This document shows, one piece after another, positions 24,360 to 36,455 of a DNA stretch of 64,000 nucleotides. The translations under genes and the position numbers were made by a program. The stretch covers positions 372,001 to 436,000 of the forward strand of contig CM032133.1 in the NCBI GenBank assembly GCA_018894105.1, written 5' to 3'. Position 1 is the stretch's first letter; every line of letters begins with the position of its first letter. Below the pieces are notes generated by a model, which was given only the letters and a program-made list of their open reading frames with translations, ran no database searches and had not been told where the DNA came from. This stretch comes from Jacaranda mimosifolia (lineage: Eukaryota > Streptophyta > Magnoliopsida > Lamiales > Bignoniaceae).

Positions 24360-24649
24360 TGTTGGACATCAAAGTGATCAAGCAGACCGAGGAGATCGCC
24401 AACTATGTGGAACCAAGTGTAAGAAGAAGCATTAAGTGGTGCATCAGTGTCTCCATAACCTCTCAAGTCGGGTACAACCACATGGTAGCCATGGCTGGCT
24501 AAAAAGTCAATCTGATGGCGCCAAGCAAACCAGGTTTCAGGGAAGCCATGGAGAAGCACAACAAGTGGCCCAGAACCCTTCTCAGCTATGTGCATCCATA
24601 TACCATTTGTTTTTATCCTTTGATGATTCACATCACATATCGACATCAT
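23300..24649 (-). CDS. Soluble epoxide hydrolase (alpha/beta hydrolase fold)
   Basis: Four exons on the minus strand join to 319 aa: 24649-24359, 24164-23982, 23873-23632 and 23543-23300, all GT-AG. The family adds water to epoxides of fatty acids through an Asp-His-Asp triad and two cap Tyr residues. Visible here are the oxyanion motif HGFP (34-37), the nucleophile Asp104 in VVGIDWGAL, cap tyrosines at YY (152-153) and NYYRA (233-234), the acid Asp264 in VGDKDIGF, and His297 in GHHF. The length is normal for plant cytosolic soluble epoxide hydrolases. The residue before the nucleophile is Ile, where the family usually has His (HDWG). The start could be Met1 or Met2. No signal peptide is seen. 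It reads intact. Confidence 0.9.
24324..24354. repeat. (GA)n microsatellite beside the epoxide hydrolase intron 1 donor
   Basis: About 15 GA units on the plus strand. On the coding (minus) strand this becomes a CT tract that starts only about 4 nt after the GTTAT donor of intron 1, so repeat-length change could affect splicing. Confidence 0.9.
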
Positions 24650-26887
24650 TATTCTTCCCTATTTATTCTTTTTCTTTCTTTCTTTCTTTCTTATTTTCTC
24701 TAAAGTCTTCGTTTCCCCCCCTTCAATTTCTCTTTATTCTTGTATTTGCACGCAGACAGATAGATAGAGAAAGAAGGGGAAAAAAAAGGAGAAGGAAAAA
24801 GTAAAAAGAATGAGGTTAAAAAATTCAACGGATTCGAGAAGGCAAATGCCAAAGATGGCAAATAGTACTCTGGAACTTTGACATTCATAGTCAGAAAAGA
24901 TGGCATATAAAATTGGCCACGTTGTGTTGTTTGAATATTAATATCTCTGCCTGATTAGTTGTTGATGACATAAGCAAAGCTTTGTATCATTTAACCTTAT
25001 CCTATTTTATATTTTTTTCGTTGGAATTTTGAATTGTAATTTTTTTCAATATTTACCTCTGTCCTATTTGGGAATGAAGAAGAATACAATACATTCAGCA
25101 AACTAATATCCTATTGCCTAATGTCAATGTAATTAAGAAAAAGTCCAAAGTAATTCACAGAATCAACCAATTTGTACTGTTACGCGTATCCATTACTTAT
25201 GTTTGACTCCATCCCCATCCTAAACAAAGGTCTAAACCATTGTATTTCTAAGGATTTTCCAAATGATAGCAGATATACATATTTTACCACGACATTTTAA
25301 TTGTTTGTTAATTTCAGTTCAAAATTTTGGGTGGCATTGCATATGCTTTGTGTTTAAAATGGATTTAAATTCAACAAAAATCGATTGAATTGAAAATGGA
25401 TTGTTCAATCCACACGGCACGGGTCTCGGAGTTTGATCACTTAATTCTTTCTTCCCTCAACTCTAATGGTAGAAAGCACAATTTCCTGTAGATTCAGTGT
25501 GAGATATACTAATGCTTACAGATGATTCATTTACGTCCTTCCTCTTGCAATAATAATCTGGACTCTTGGAAGATTTCAAGCTTTTCTGAGAAGCACTGCA
25601 AAGAGGATCAACAAAATCTTGTTTTGATCTAGTAGATTTGGTTGACATTTTGATTGTTACGTAAACATTAACATGATTACTGCGCAAGCTATAACATTAT
25701 ACTTAGGAAGAAAAGTAACCCATGAAAAGGCCGATTGGCTTTTTAAAGAATGCTTATGATTACTTCCCTTTGCTTGGAGGATGTAACTGCTGATATAATA
25801 TCTAAAGGGACATTTTGGTTGTTAGTTATCAAGCTATCACATTATATTAAAGAAAAGGGAATGATAGTTAAAAATATTTTTTTGAAAGGTCAAAGAAACC
25901 GGAATGACAACAAACCTAGTAATGAAAGCTGAAATCTTTTTCAGCATTACAACATAATTAAATCTTTTAGATAATCTTGAAATACCTGAAACGGCTGCAT
26001 AAAAGATTTGTGACTGTAAATTTAAATTTGTGAGATCCAAGAGTTTTCAACAACAGAAAAATAATATATATATATATATATATATATATCAGTCTCACCA
26101 AAGATCATTATCTCAGTATCTGAGTTAGATTCATTACAAGGGTCAAAATTCAAATCTAAAGAAGAATTTGCAGCTAAAGAATTTCCTAAAATATGCTAAA
26201 TTTATCTGTGAACAAAGAATCACAACCTAGAATTCTGATTATAGTCTTAACTACGGAATCTTCCAACAGAATTAAGTTATTTGCAGTGCAGCAATATATA
26301 GCAGCAGCAGTTGTTGAAGACTTGAACCAAGCCTTCATATATATATATATATATATATATCAACACTTTTATGGTGAGGTGGAAGTGGAACAGACATGAA
26401 ATAGCAATTAAGAGATCACATACGATAAAAACATTAGTTCTTGCTGATGACTTGCAACTCCGGGAAAAAAATGGAAAAGAGATCATAATTTCCACACACC
26501 ACACAATTATTGAAAGTTTGCATACATATACCCCTGTAGGTTGTATCTCTTTACAAGACGGTAAGCATGCTCCTGGCCTGGGCTCACCATGCTGGACATT
26601 CATGTGCATCCTGGCACTTATCAGAGTAAGTCTTCAATATGGAAGACATTGCAGCTTATACCCTTGGCCCCTGTTAATTTGAGTACAATGAGAGCCTCGT
26701 CAGTTTCTAAAAATGTTGAACTGATGACCTGTGCATGCAGGATGGCGATAGAAGAACAATAAAACTGTAATTCCTTGGTTCTGCGAAGAGAACACAAGTT
26801 CAAGTTGGCAACTGTTCCAATTAATTTTTCTTTGAACTAAGGATCAAATTTCACAAAACCACTAGTAAGGCAGGAAATGATGGTAAC
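24650..26887. other. Upstream and intergenic region, no gene recognised
   Basis: Holds the probable promoter of the minus-strand epoxide hydrolase, including a TTTC microsatellite (about 24672-24692) in its leader, AT microsatellites (26064-26089 and about 26337-26360), and short frames at 25463-25687, 26277-26609 and 26621-26803 (minus) that I do not recognise. Confidence 0.45.
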
Positions 26888-27519
26888 CAGGGCAGTCTCA
26901 ACAAAGTTGAAGGCCTAGGCAAAATATGAAAATAAGGCCTTTCTATTACACATCTGGCAATTCATACATTATAGGAGAAAAAAATTCTCCATATAAAATA
27001 TTGCTATTTAAATTTTACTTTTCTAACTTTTTGAAATACAAAATTATTGCTTATATTTTTATAATTAATTTCTTATAGCATTTTCTTTTCAATTGATAGC
27101 ATAGGTATAGGTCATTGACCTTAAGAAAGATTTTATTTGTATCAAATTTGAAAAACTTCTTTTAGCCAGAGCAAAAGAAAAAAAAAAAGTTAAGAAACAA
27201 AATCTTGATTTATAATAAAACAGAATTGAAGCTAACATTATTTATTTGTTAATACTAGAATATTATTTGAAGATTAATATTGAAACATTATTTAGTAATT
27301 AACATTGACAAAGAGAGAATTTATTAGTGATTAATATTGGGAAAAAAAAAGGAAGTAGTTAGGATTTATAAGGAATAGTAAGAATTTGAAAAGATAGATG
27401 GGTTTTAGGAGAATTAATAGTAATAAAATTTAAATTTAAATTTATATTTTTGCAGGGCCGCGTTTGATGTCATAGATTAGCACAGATTGAATGTGGTAAT
27501 GTCAGCCAATAGCACGTTT

Positions 27520-28985
27520 GATATGCGCTACAAAGGATGCGGGGCCGGCCACTATTAAATCTATGGCCCGTTATTGTTCACGCTATTGTGCTCTAATCCA
27601 GTAGCAGGTCTTACCCTGCGATTCATCAATGGCAGGCAACGAGTAATCAAAGTCTGGGGAGGAAATTTCGAGCTTTTCCCTCACTAAGTATTGAATTTTA
27701 CATAATTGGTCCTGTTTCATCCAGTTTGAAAATTCAACAACCCCAACAACAATTCTTTTCATCGTTGTTCTCCCTTACTAAAATACCCAGCAGCCCTAGT
27801 GTAGGTAATGTGCGAAACACAGTGACCCATTGCGATGTAGTGGCTGGTAAGATGGATTGGATAGTTAAAATTTGCTTTGGGCCCGTGACCCTATTACAGT
27901 TTTTTTAGGGGAAACTCTATTATTTTTTTTTTTTCTCTGTTCACCCTTTCCTTTACAGTTCAATAATAGATTGCCATCATGTTGTCCCAGGTTGAGGTGT
28001 GATGGCCCATTTGTGTGTGGTGCAGAGAGGAACGGAGCTTCTAACATTAATCAAAGTTGAAGGTACGGGTAAATATTCTCGTGAAATTCTTCACTACCCT
28101 TTGGTGCTTTGTTTTTGGTCTCTATTTTACCTTGTAAATGTTGTATCGTAGACTGGTATTACCTAATATGGAACCTTGTGGAATGATTTTCAAGTATTTG
28201 CCACACTCAGTTAAAAATACAATTTTCTCCCAAATAAAAAACTGAACAGTTAATGGTTGGAATTTTATAGTGCACAGACCAACTCACATATTTGGTGAAA
28301 TTTTGACGTTATTCCAATGGTTGAATGATTGCACAGATAATGGGATGAGTTGGGCAGCATTTGTATGACATAACTATAATATGCATGTTTAGCTCACGGC
28401 CATTTTGATTTTTGTGACTTTATAAGCATCAGTTTAATGAAAGGCACTTGCAATTTGTGAGCAAATAAAAAATCAATGCCCAATATATACTAGTTTGTGA
28501 TTATATACAAATATATATCTTGCAACGGTGTTTTGCAATAGTTATTAGGTATGAAACTAAATTAACATTGGGATCTTATATTAATTGCTACCTGACATGT
28601 GATTTATTCACACTTTTTGGAATTGGTGTAGTATATAAATAGGAATTATGCTTTCTTCAAATTTCTTTGGGTGATAATGCTTATATTCAGATCGTTCTCT
28701 GTATTAACATATGTTTGATGTACAGATATCATATGTTTGCATGCTAATGCATATAATTTTTGTTATTTGATGATAACATTCAATTTGTACTTGTATCTAA
28801 ATTAAGACAACAACACTTATATATGTCACTCGGTCTGTTTCCTCTTAAACCTGTTGTAGGGTATTAACATATATTTGAATACAAAAATCTGTATTTTTAT
28901 ATGGATTTACATACTTTTGCTACAAAGGATTCTTTGCATTCTTTCGCTTTATCGTGCTTACGTTATATATTTTGGGAGTATGAGG
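27520..28985. other. Non-coding left arm of the Harbinger-type element
   Basis: No convincing gene. A frame at 27726-27908 starts just inside the element without recognisable similarity. Presumably holds the transposase promoter. Confidence 0.4.
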
Positions 28986-30303
28986 GGTAAGCATTCTCGG
29001 ATGCCTAGGAAGGAGTGCAATATCTAAGATATTGGATCAGCTAAAATACTTGAGAGAGATTGTTGAAATAAATGATCAAGCGTGTATAGATTACTTGCGT
29101 ATAGATAGGAATGGATTCTGGAGGCTTTGTTATTTGCTTGAGCATGTGGGGGGTGGGGGACTTCGAAACAAAAAATTTGTAGGAATTCTAGAAAAGTGGC
29201 CACTTTTCTATCAATACTAGCGCATCATAAGAAAAATATGATCGTTAAATATGATTTTAAAAGATCCGATCACAGAGTTGGCAAGTATTTCAAAGAATGT
29301 GTTAAGTTGTTCTAAAGATTAGTCCGTTACTCCTTGTCGATCCTCAACCCATTGATGATCACTGCACAAATGAAACTTGGAGATACTTTAAGGTATGCTT
29401 AAATCCACTAAATAGCTAGTTTAACTATTGCCTATTAATTTTCATTTAGTTTAACCCAACTTTGACATTCACATCGTGTAGGAATATCTTGGCTCATTTG
29501 ATAGCACCTATATCCTGGTCTGTGTACCAGCTAGTGAAAAAATAAATACAGGTCTAGGAAGAGTGATATAGCTGTGAATGTCCTTGGTGTATGCAATCTG
29601 GACTTGAATTTCATTTATGTACCTGTTAGGTGGGAAGGCTCCACTACAGATAGCTGGGTGTTATGCGCGGTTGTTAACCTAATGGACTAAAAGTGCCAGT
29701 TGGTAAGTTGATATTACAAGCCATGTGATCAAAGATGCTTTAAGCTACATCAATATTATTGTTTGAAGGACTTCGACCTTATCTAACAGCTATTTTCATG
29801 CTTTTTCAGGAAATTACTACCCATGCAATGCCGACTAAACCAATTGTAAAGTTTTTCTGACCCCATATCATGGGATCAGATACCACCTCAACAATTAGAT
29901 TGATGGAATATTAGCACCACAAAACCCTCGTGAGTATTTCAACATAAAGCATACTAAGGCAGGCAACGTTTTTAAGAGGCCTTTTGGACTCCTCAAGTCA
30001 CAATGGGTTGTGCTAAGGAGCACCACCTACTATCCAATTAAGACACAAAATATGATAATATTGGAGTGTACGTTGCTACACAATTATATTCGTACACATA
30101 TGCGTGTTGACCCTTTGGAAGAAACTGAATTGGGGGGACCAACAGGGATTGATGATGAATGGTTATTGGTTATATTGAGACTATTGAGAGCTCTTTCAAG
30201 TGGAGTAACCGGCGTGATCAGTTCGCCAGCAATATGTACCAATCGTGGAGAGGGTTCACAAGATGTTTATGTACTCACTTCAAGTGATTGTAGAAGGCAA
30301 TAG
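28980..30303 (+). pseudogene. Harbinger (HARBI1-like, DDE_4) transposase remnant
   Basis: Reading across frames gives the usual plant PIF transposase order: an N-terminal helical region (YLRIDRNGFWRL at about 29093, HHKKNMIVKY at about 29223), then the first catalytic Asp in LGSFDSTYI (about 29488), [15 protein letters not shown], the second Asp in [11 protein letters not shown] (about 29632), and the C-terminal FKRPFGLLKSQW with LLHNYI (about 29970-30090). Multiple stops and frameshifts, and a probable intron near 29390-29480, leave no full frame. The longest open part is 30010-30303. The element could not move itself with this copy. Confidence 0.85.
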
Positions 30304-30599
30304 TAGGATAATTATTCCTCGTTGGGATTTATGATGTATCTGTACTTGGAGAGATATATTTTAACTATTAGGTGTATATGTGATGTTTGATGTGCATATT
30401 ATTATTATGAAATGCAATATGTGGTTTCTGAATATCGTATGGTTTGTCATTTGTAACTTTCATTCTCTGCGTGCACATATTATCTGCCTTGTGACTACGT
30501 GCCTCATTAACAATGTCGCTTAATGTTTGATTGTGCTACCTACTTATATGAAAAGAATATCTTGAAGTTACATCTAATGTACATTTGCTTGTAATTAAC

Positions 30600-31670
30600 A
30601 GGTTATAGCGCAATCAGGGTGCTTATCTCATAGCACCAAAAGGTCAAATAAAGCACCAGTTGCCCCAAGATGTTACTGGACATCTAGAAGATGAGGAGTT
30701 GATACACATGTTGAAAAACTTGCGTACTGGTGGTTAGCATTGCGACAGCTACGTGGTTAGGTTGGAGACAATGCTGGCCCAGAAATTCTCAAACTGTAGC
30801 ATCCGCGTCAAGCATATCAAATCGAAGCTCCAAGTTTAGAAAAAAAAATACTTAACTTTACGAGGCATACTTGGGTGTAGTGGAGATGGGGGCGTAAGCA
30901 TTGCTTCCACATCATATATGATCATCGTGGAGGGTGAGGCAGTGTGGGCTAATTACGTTAAGGTATAAAAAACATTTCTTGGCTATATATTATGATATCA
31001 CCATCCAACTATTAACCAAGTGAATCATTCTTAAGTCTATTAATCTTTTGTGTAGGCAAACCTTGATGCAACAAAGCTTAGAGGGAAGCCGCATCCTTGG
31101 TACTATAATTGGGTGGCGATCTTTGGGAATGATAGGGCTACCAGAGAGCAAGCATTCGACGTCGTCGATATTGTACAAGAGTTATTACATGGTTCCCAGA
31201 ATGAGGGCGAGAAGAGAGTTGAGGGTGGAGAATCACTTAACTTATTTCCTTCAGGGACTAATCCCGACCTTGATGTCATGTCTATCACTCTACTATCTGG
31301 TTCTGGGTCGAAAAAAAGGGCATCCTCATTGGGGAAATGAAAGGGGCTCAACCAAGGTGGCGTTGAATTGGAAAAGATGATGGGGACACTGATTGAGGAC
31401 ACAAAAAGCACCTGGGGAGTATTGTTGAAAAGCTTCTACAGACGCAGGCTAATACGTCGAACCTCGACTCCTCCTTGACAACTTCATTGTTTGAGGCTCT
31501 ACAAGCCATTTTGAATCTCAGTCTTGACGATCAGATAAAGGCAACGCATTATTTGGCGTACAATAAAATGGATATGGACGCATTTTTGGGGATAAACAAC
31601 AAGGCTCGGGCTCGTTTCGTCACTTTGCTGCTTTCGAGTGTACTGCATTCTCCCATGCGCTCTTACTAGC
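30600..31670 (+). pseudogene. Myb/SANT-like DNA-binding protein remnant (PIF ORF1 type)
   Basis: Word order matches plant Myb/SANT-like domain proteins that accompany PIF/Harbinger transposases: KFSNCSIRVKHIKSKL, YLTLRGILGCSGDGGVS, EAVWANYVK, then after an intron (about 30964-31056) LRGKPHPWYYNWVAIFGNDR. The open frame 31113-31340 covers the Ser/Gly-rich linker. A helical C-terminal frame (31475-31669, ALQAILNLSLDDQIKATHYL) follows. Stops interrupt the N-terminal half. In active elements this partner helps the transposase bind DNA and enter the nucleus. Confidence 0.72.
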
Positions 31671-31679
31671 CTATAGTTG

Positions 31680-32930
31680 CATCTACTTAAGAAGACAGTT
31701 TACATCGTAGCCTAACTGTGAACTTTTTATATGCTAATCAACTATGTTAGTTCCATGGTTCTTTTTTGGTTACAGACATTATCTCGTTGTTTTTGCTACT
31801 TTATGTATTTACGCTTTCTTTGTTCATGGCATGTGACTTGTGCTTATGACCGAGTGCTGAATGGTCACATTATATTGAAATTTTAGCTAGTTGGAAATAC
31901 GTTATTTGGATTAGTGTTGGTTGTCACTGATTCAATTAATATTATCTTTCTCATTAACGCATATTACAGCATGATTAGTCTTTTTTCAGTTCTAGTTTTA
32001 ATGTTTCCTAGGTGGGCAGCTAATGCAACAGTTCATAGTAGCTATATGTTACTCTGTTTCTCTTGATATAATTTAAACAAAAGTCAACACCCATTTTGGT
32101 TTATGTCGTCATATAATATTTGAGCCCTTTAATGAGCCTGTGATGGTCCAAGTTATCATAAGCATAGGAATTGTGGACAAGCAAGTCAAATTATCATGTA
32201 TTTATACACAAACTTGCTGCTCCTTGGAATTTTGCTTATTGAGTATCAGAACATAGGCATCATTGGTAAACTTGGAATGGTCAATTAGGTAATGGTCAAA
32301 TAAGTAAGTTAATGAAACTTGGTACCTTTATTTAACATATGTAAATTATAGAGGTATCAATTATTTGCCATATATTTCAGTTAATTACCTATACTATTTT
32401 TTATCTAACAGGTACCACCTTTAATTAAAGGTAAGGATTAGTACATTTTTCAATATACTAATTAATATAATTATTGTGATTATTCAAAAATGTTAAATTA
32501 TTATAAATGTCATATAAATATGCTCTAATGCCATGTGTTATGTTTTAACTGTGCAGGCACCATACTATCACCATTTGGATACTTTGGATATCATAAATGT
32601 TGGAAATTTTTAAACTCATCCCCTTGTTTCTATTAGTCGGCTGTTTGGACAAATTCAAATCCTAGTAAAGTAATGCATACACTTTTGTTGAAAACATTAA
32701 TAGAAACACTTAAACCGAACAATACATAATTTGGTTGTTACCTATAACGAGTACATAATTGATTTTTCCATGCACATATAGGTATTAGACAAGCAAAAAA
32801 TGGATCACACTACAATTCATATGAGGACATTGAAGGAGTATTTTAACCCAACTATGATAGAACCACCATATTAATTCAAATGGACCAATAGATATTCATT
32901 TCTTATCGCTCATCTTGGGAATGTTATTGG
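31680..32930. other. Non-coding middle of the Harbinger-type element
   Basis: AT-rich, no gene seen. A local CTAACAGGTACCACC stretch near 32405 is unremarkable. Confidence 0.4.
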
Positions 32931-33094
32931 AACTAGCTTGTGAGCTCGTTGGGCTTGCACTTAGGGATGGTTGGAAAGTTCCAAACCATTCTCGATCATC
33001 CTGCTCTATCCATAGCTTATCATATACATCTAGGATGGTATCGACATGTGGAGTTGAAAACATATTCTAGTTCAGTAAGTTTACTAAGTCCTAA

Positions 33095-33730
33095 CTTGCA
33101 TTATCGTTGCCATCAGGAAGGTACAAAATATTCCAGAAAGATGAATCCAAACCGCTTGCAATGGCCGGTGCATGTGTAGCAATACACAACCGGATTGGTT
33201 AGCATAGGCTCAACTGGGTTATATGCACTATCGTTTGAAATTTGAATAACGTCAGACTTTGGAAATAGGTTTATATCTTTGAGGGGGCTGAAGATCTCAC
33301 ATAAATGTTCCCATTGAGCTTCTCCTTTGATCATGTAAGCCTCAGATAATGGATATTTCTACAAAAAAAAAAATGTTTACATCGACACAAAACTATATAA
33401 AGCTATGAATTAATAATAGACCAATATTAACTTAAATAATTGCCATCGTGATATAGTCTCATATATATGGTTCAGCTGCTATGAAATTGTTATTCGAATC
33501 ATATGTAACCGGGTCTAATGAGATCAAAAACCCAAATACAGTATGTCTTTATTGCAGATATTTGAAACACATGCTTACATCCTTGTACGTCAAGTTGATT
33601 CTGAACTTAATATTAACCAAGTTTAAGCACGTCTGAATAATAGCGCCATCAGATCGAGTGAGATATCTTCCATCCAAGCAAGCAAACTCTGCCTGTCGAG
33701 AGATGAATTCTTTATCAATTTCCTCCGCCC
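33095..33730 (-). pseudogene. Second Myb/SANT-like domain fragment, opposite strand
   Basis: Reading the minus strand from about 33730 gives FACLDGRYLTRSDGAIIQTC, then the typical Myb/SANT-like core with LTYKDVSMCFKYLQ, FGFLISLDPVTY, a stop after EPYI, and after a non-coding interval YPLSEAYMIKGEAQWEHLCE and IFSP (frame 33334-33113). Stops in the core and a possible intron (33363-33440) leave it fragmentary. Two differently related Myb-like genes in one element suggest that one was acquired. Confidence 0.62.
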
Positions 33731-33812
33731 ATGGGGATTATAGAGGATTTGTGCTTGTGTTCAGGGATGGCATGGAGCCATGTCATTTAACTGGCGGGTT
33801 AACTTCATTTGA

Positions 33813-34175
33813 ATGTTCGTGTGTATGAGAGTAAAATGGGACTATGAAATGATGTTGTTTCCCCACCCTCTTATGGATAAATATATATTTACTCAACGTA
33901 TAGAGTCCTATTTTCTTGTAGACACCCGTGCATTGAAAGGACTTGAGCAACAGGCATACAACAAAAAAAAGCTATCAATCAAGCCTGTAAAGGCACTTCA
34001 CAGGGCTCGTGAATTGGCTGCAACTTCCAATAAAAACAACATAATGGGAATATTTAAAGTGGGTGGAAATTTGATTACTGAAATTTGCTGCAATGCCAAG
34101 GGAGATTTGATACTGTGGTGGGAAGAACCACATGCTAGGAGACAACCGAATGTATGCAAATATAAGGGGTATTGA
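33813..34175 (+). CDS. Unrecognised 120-aa reading frame inside the Harbinger-type element
   Basis: Open for 120 codons in an AT-rich region. The second half is Lys-rich and looks protein-like (KPVKALHRARELAATSNKNN followed by a hydrophobic FKVGGNLITEI, then WWEEPHARRQPN). I do not recognise the family. Upstream text in other frames (FRDGMEPCHLTGG) suggests it may be part of a longer, broken gene. It lies between the minus-strand Myb-like fragment and a compound AAT/AGT microsatellite. Product and start are uncertain. Confidence 0.3.
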   Translation: MFVCMRVKWDYEMMLFPHPLMDKYIFTQRIESYFLVDTRALKGLEQQAYNKKKLSIKPVKALHRARELAATSNKNNIMGIFKVGGNLITEICCNAKGDLILWWEEPHARRQPNVCKYKGY

Positions 34176-34245
34176 TGCTGTTGAAACCTCTTATCAATGG
34201 GGATAAGGAATGTCTTATCCCACTGACAAAGGTAATTTGGATTTT

Positions 34246-34246
<1 letters not shown>

Positions 34247-34282
<36 letters not shown>

Positions 34283-34309
34283 GTAGTAGTAGTAGTAGTA
34301 GTAGTAGTA
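34247..34309. repeat. Compound (AAT)n(AGT)n microsatellite
   Basis: About 12 AAT units pass directly into about 9 AGT units within the Harbinger-type element. Confidence 0.95.
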
Positions 34310-35098
34310 ATGCTAGTTATCTATAGGTTGGACAAAGAAATTCCAGCAAAAATAATAATTTTAATGTTAGTTATCAGATGGGAAAGAAGTGAATTGTCAA
34401 AACATTGGTAAACTTAAACTGGCATATTACTTGACATGTTCCAATCCTCAATTTTGCTCTTTGTCATGAATGTACGCTGGTTAAGTAATATTAAATTAAG
34501 TAATTATAATGAACAATTATCTCTCATGGTGACATAAGCTAAGCTTTGGTTATTGTTTAGAAACATATAATATATTATAATATAATATAATATATATTAT
34601 TATAATTATATTATATCATATTAATATATAACATCATAGAAGCAAAGATACTACAAGGATGGAAAATTCTGAAGAACAATTAGCTATTAGTATACTGTCT
34701 AAATGGTGATGTTGCTAGATGAACGCAGGTCTTATACAAATGACATCTAACCTTGTTTCATGAATTCAACAAGCTCCACCACGGGATGCTTCTATTTAAT
34801 ATACACAAGCCCAAATGCATAAAAACTTGTAACTTGAAAATAACCTCATTCCAGAATATTTTTTTGTACACAGCACACTTGAGCACAACATAATACTAGG
34901 ATCACCGTTTGTGGCCACATATTACACATGATAATCCACCCATTCATGCATTTGTCACACAAACTACAAACTACAATCCGAATGTCTCATTTATGCATTA
35001 TAGGATAATCCATAACAAAAAGTGCTGGTTCTATGTACAAACTACACATAAACTTGCTTACATCATTACAAATAATTCTTAAATTATGCATTCTAATA

Positions 35099-36455
35099 TT
35101 AGAAGACAAGCTTTCCAATAGCTAAACCAATTAACATCCCAACAAATGCAACAATCACAACAAGCACACAACCAACACAATCACCCAATATCCATGCATG
35201 TTTAACACAAGGCCTTGGGGGGGTAAAAGGACCACTTATCACATGATGAGGGATATGCACCGAATGAGTAGTATGCGAACTTTCCATACATCCTCCATTG
35301 TCCAAACAGCCACCATCCGGGGAGTTGGTGCCCATATAAGCTGACGTATTATGAATAGAACCACTCGAACTGAAAGTACCAGTTGGGGGCTTGTATGAAC
35401 CATGCACGATAGATAATGGTGGTAAGGTTATCCCCTTATAGTCATCCCACCAAATGAAGTGTCCACCGTGATTAGCTCCCTTTGGATACTTGTTGAACCA
35501 TCTTCTGGGATTCTGAGAAGTGTGTGATTGCCACAGCATCATCGTACCCAATCCACATGGGCATTGCAGCGCAAACTTTAGTTCCATTGCACCCTACAAT
35601 AAAAAATAATAATAAGTAGTTTGGCGAATAACTCAATTGACAACCAAAGTTACATATGAAGACATAAATGAACAATATACCATGTTGTATGCAAAGAACA
35701 CCCTTGAACCTTACATGTTCATACTAATGAGTTTCAAATATGTACCTCCTAACCATATGAAGCAAGAAAATGCAAATTGATGGCACACAGCAAATTTCTC
35801 AAAAAATCAAGTCAATTTAATAGCAATGGAAGAATTATAAAAACCAGGGAACGAAGTATGCTAGTACTAAAACTTGTACAATAAGATAAAGATCAGGGGG
35901 TCCACAGGTTAGATGGCACACCAAAATTTCATCACTCACAAAAAAACCTTAAGTGAAATTTACCAAGATGTGGGAACTCATCTAAAGTAACATATGGATT
36001 TCGTAAAATAAATACGAGATAACTATAAAAAAAAGCGATTAATAGCCATAAACATGTATTCACGTGAAACAACACACACAAAGAAAATGAAAATTCCTAT
36101 AAACGAAGTAGCAGATTGCAAGCCATTCAATCTAACATTCCAAAATGTTATATGCGAATTCATTCTAATCCAGAATTCATAAAATGGTAAAAAAGGCAAA
36201 TAATAACTATTTAACACAAAAAATGAATCGTTAAAAAACTTCAAACTTCACTGTACTAGATACAAATTAACAAGTATTTCTTAAAGGGTTATGAACGATT
36301 ATGTAAACCGCGACTGCTACCAAACTGACCACAACAGCGAAGACTACCAATTGGTATAGGAAACAAGAAACATGACCTAAATAACCCAACTGAACAGTGA
36401 AATCATTGGCAAAAGAGAAAATAATGGCAGGGGTTTTGAGCTTACATACCGCCAT
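35099..36455 (-). CDS. GRF-type zinc-finger protein with C-terminal membrane segment
   Basis: Two exons on the minus strand: ATGGCG only (36455-36450, donor GTATGT) and 35593-35099 (acceptor TTATTGTAG), joining in frame to about 166 aa. The N-terminal 55 residues fit a GRF zinc finger: CPCG, then SQNPRRWF, then GGHFIWWDD. The usual third Cys is Tyr (FNKYP), so metal binding may be altered. The middle is Ser/Thr/His/Pro-rich, and the end has a strong hydrophobic segment (GCVLVVIVAFVGMLIGLAIG) followed by KLVF, which is tail-anchor-like. No stops interrupt it, unlike the transposase nearby. It lies within the Harbinger-type element and may be cargo. GRF domains bind single-stranded nucleic acid in better known proteins; the role here is unknown. 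Confidence 0.65.

Noticed and set aside
26277..26609. Cys-containing small secreted peptide on the minus strand
   Set aside because: The frame runs into an AT microsatellite, has no signal peptide at its start and no recognisable Cys spacing.
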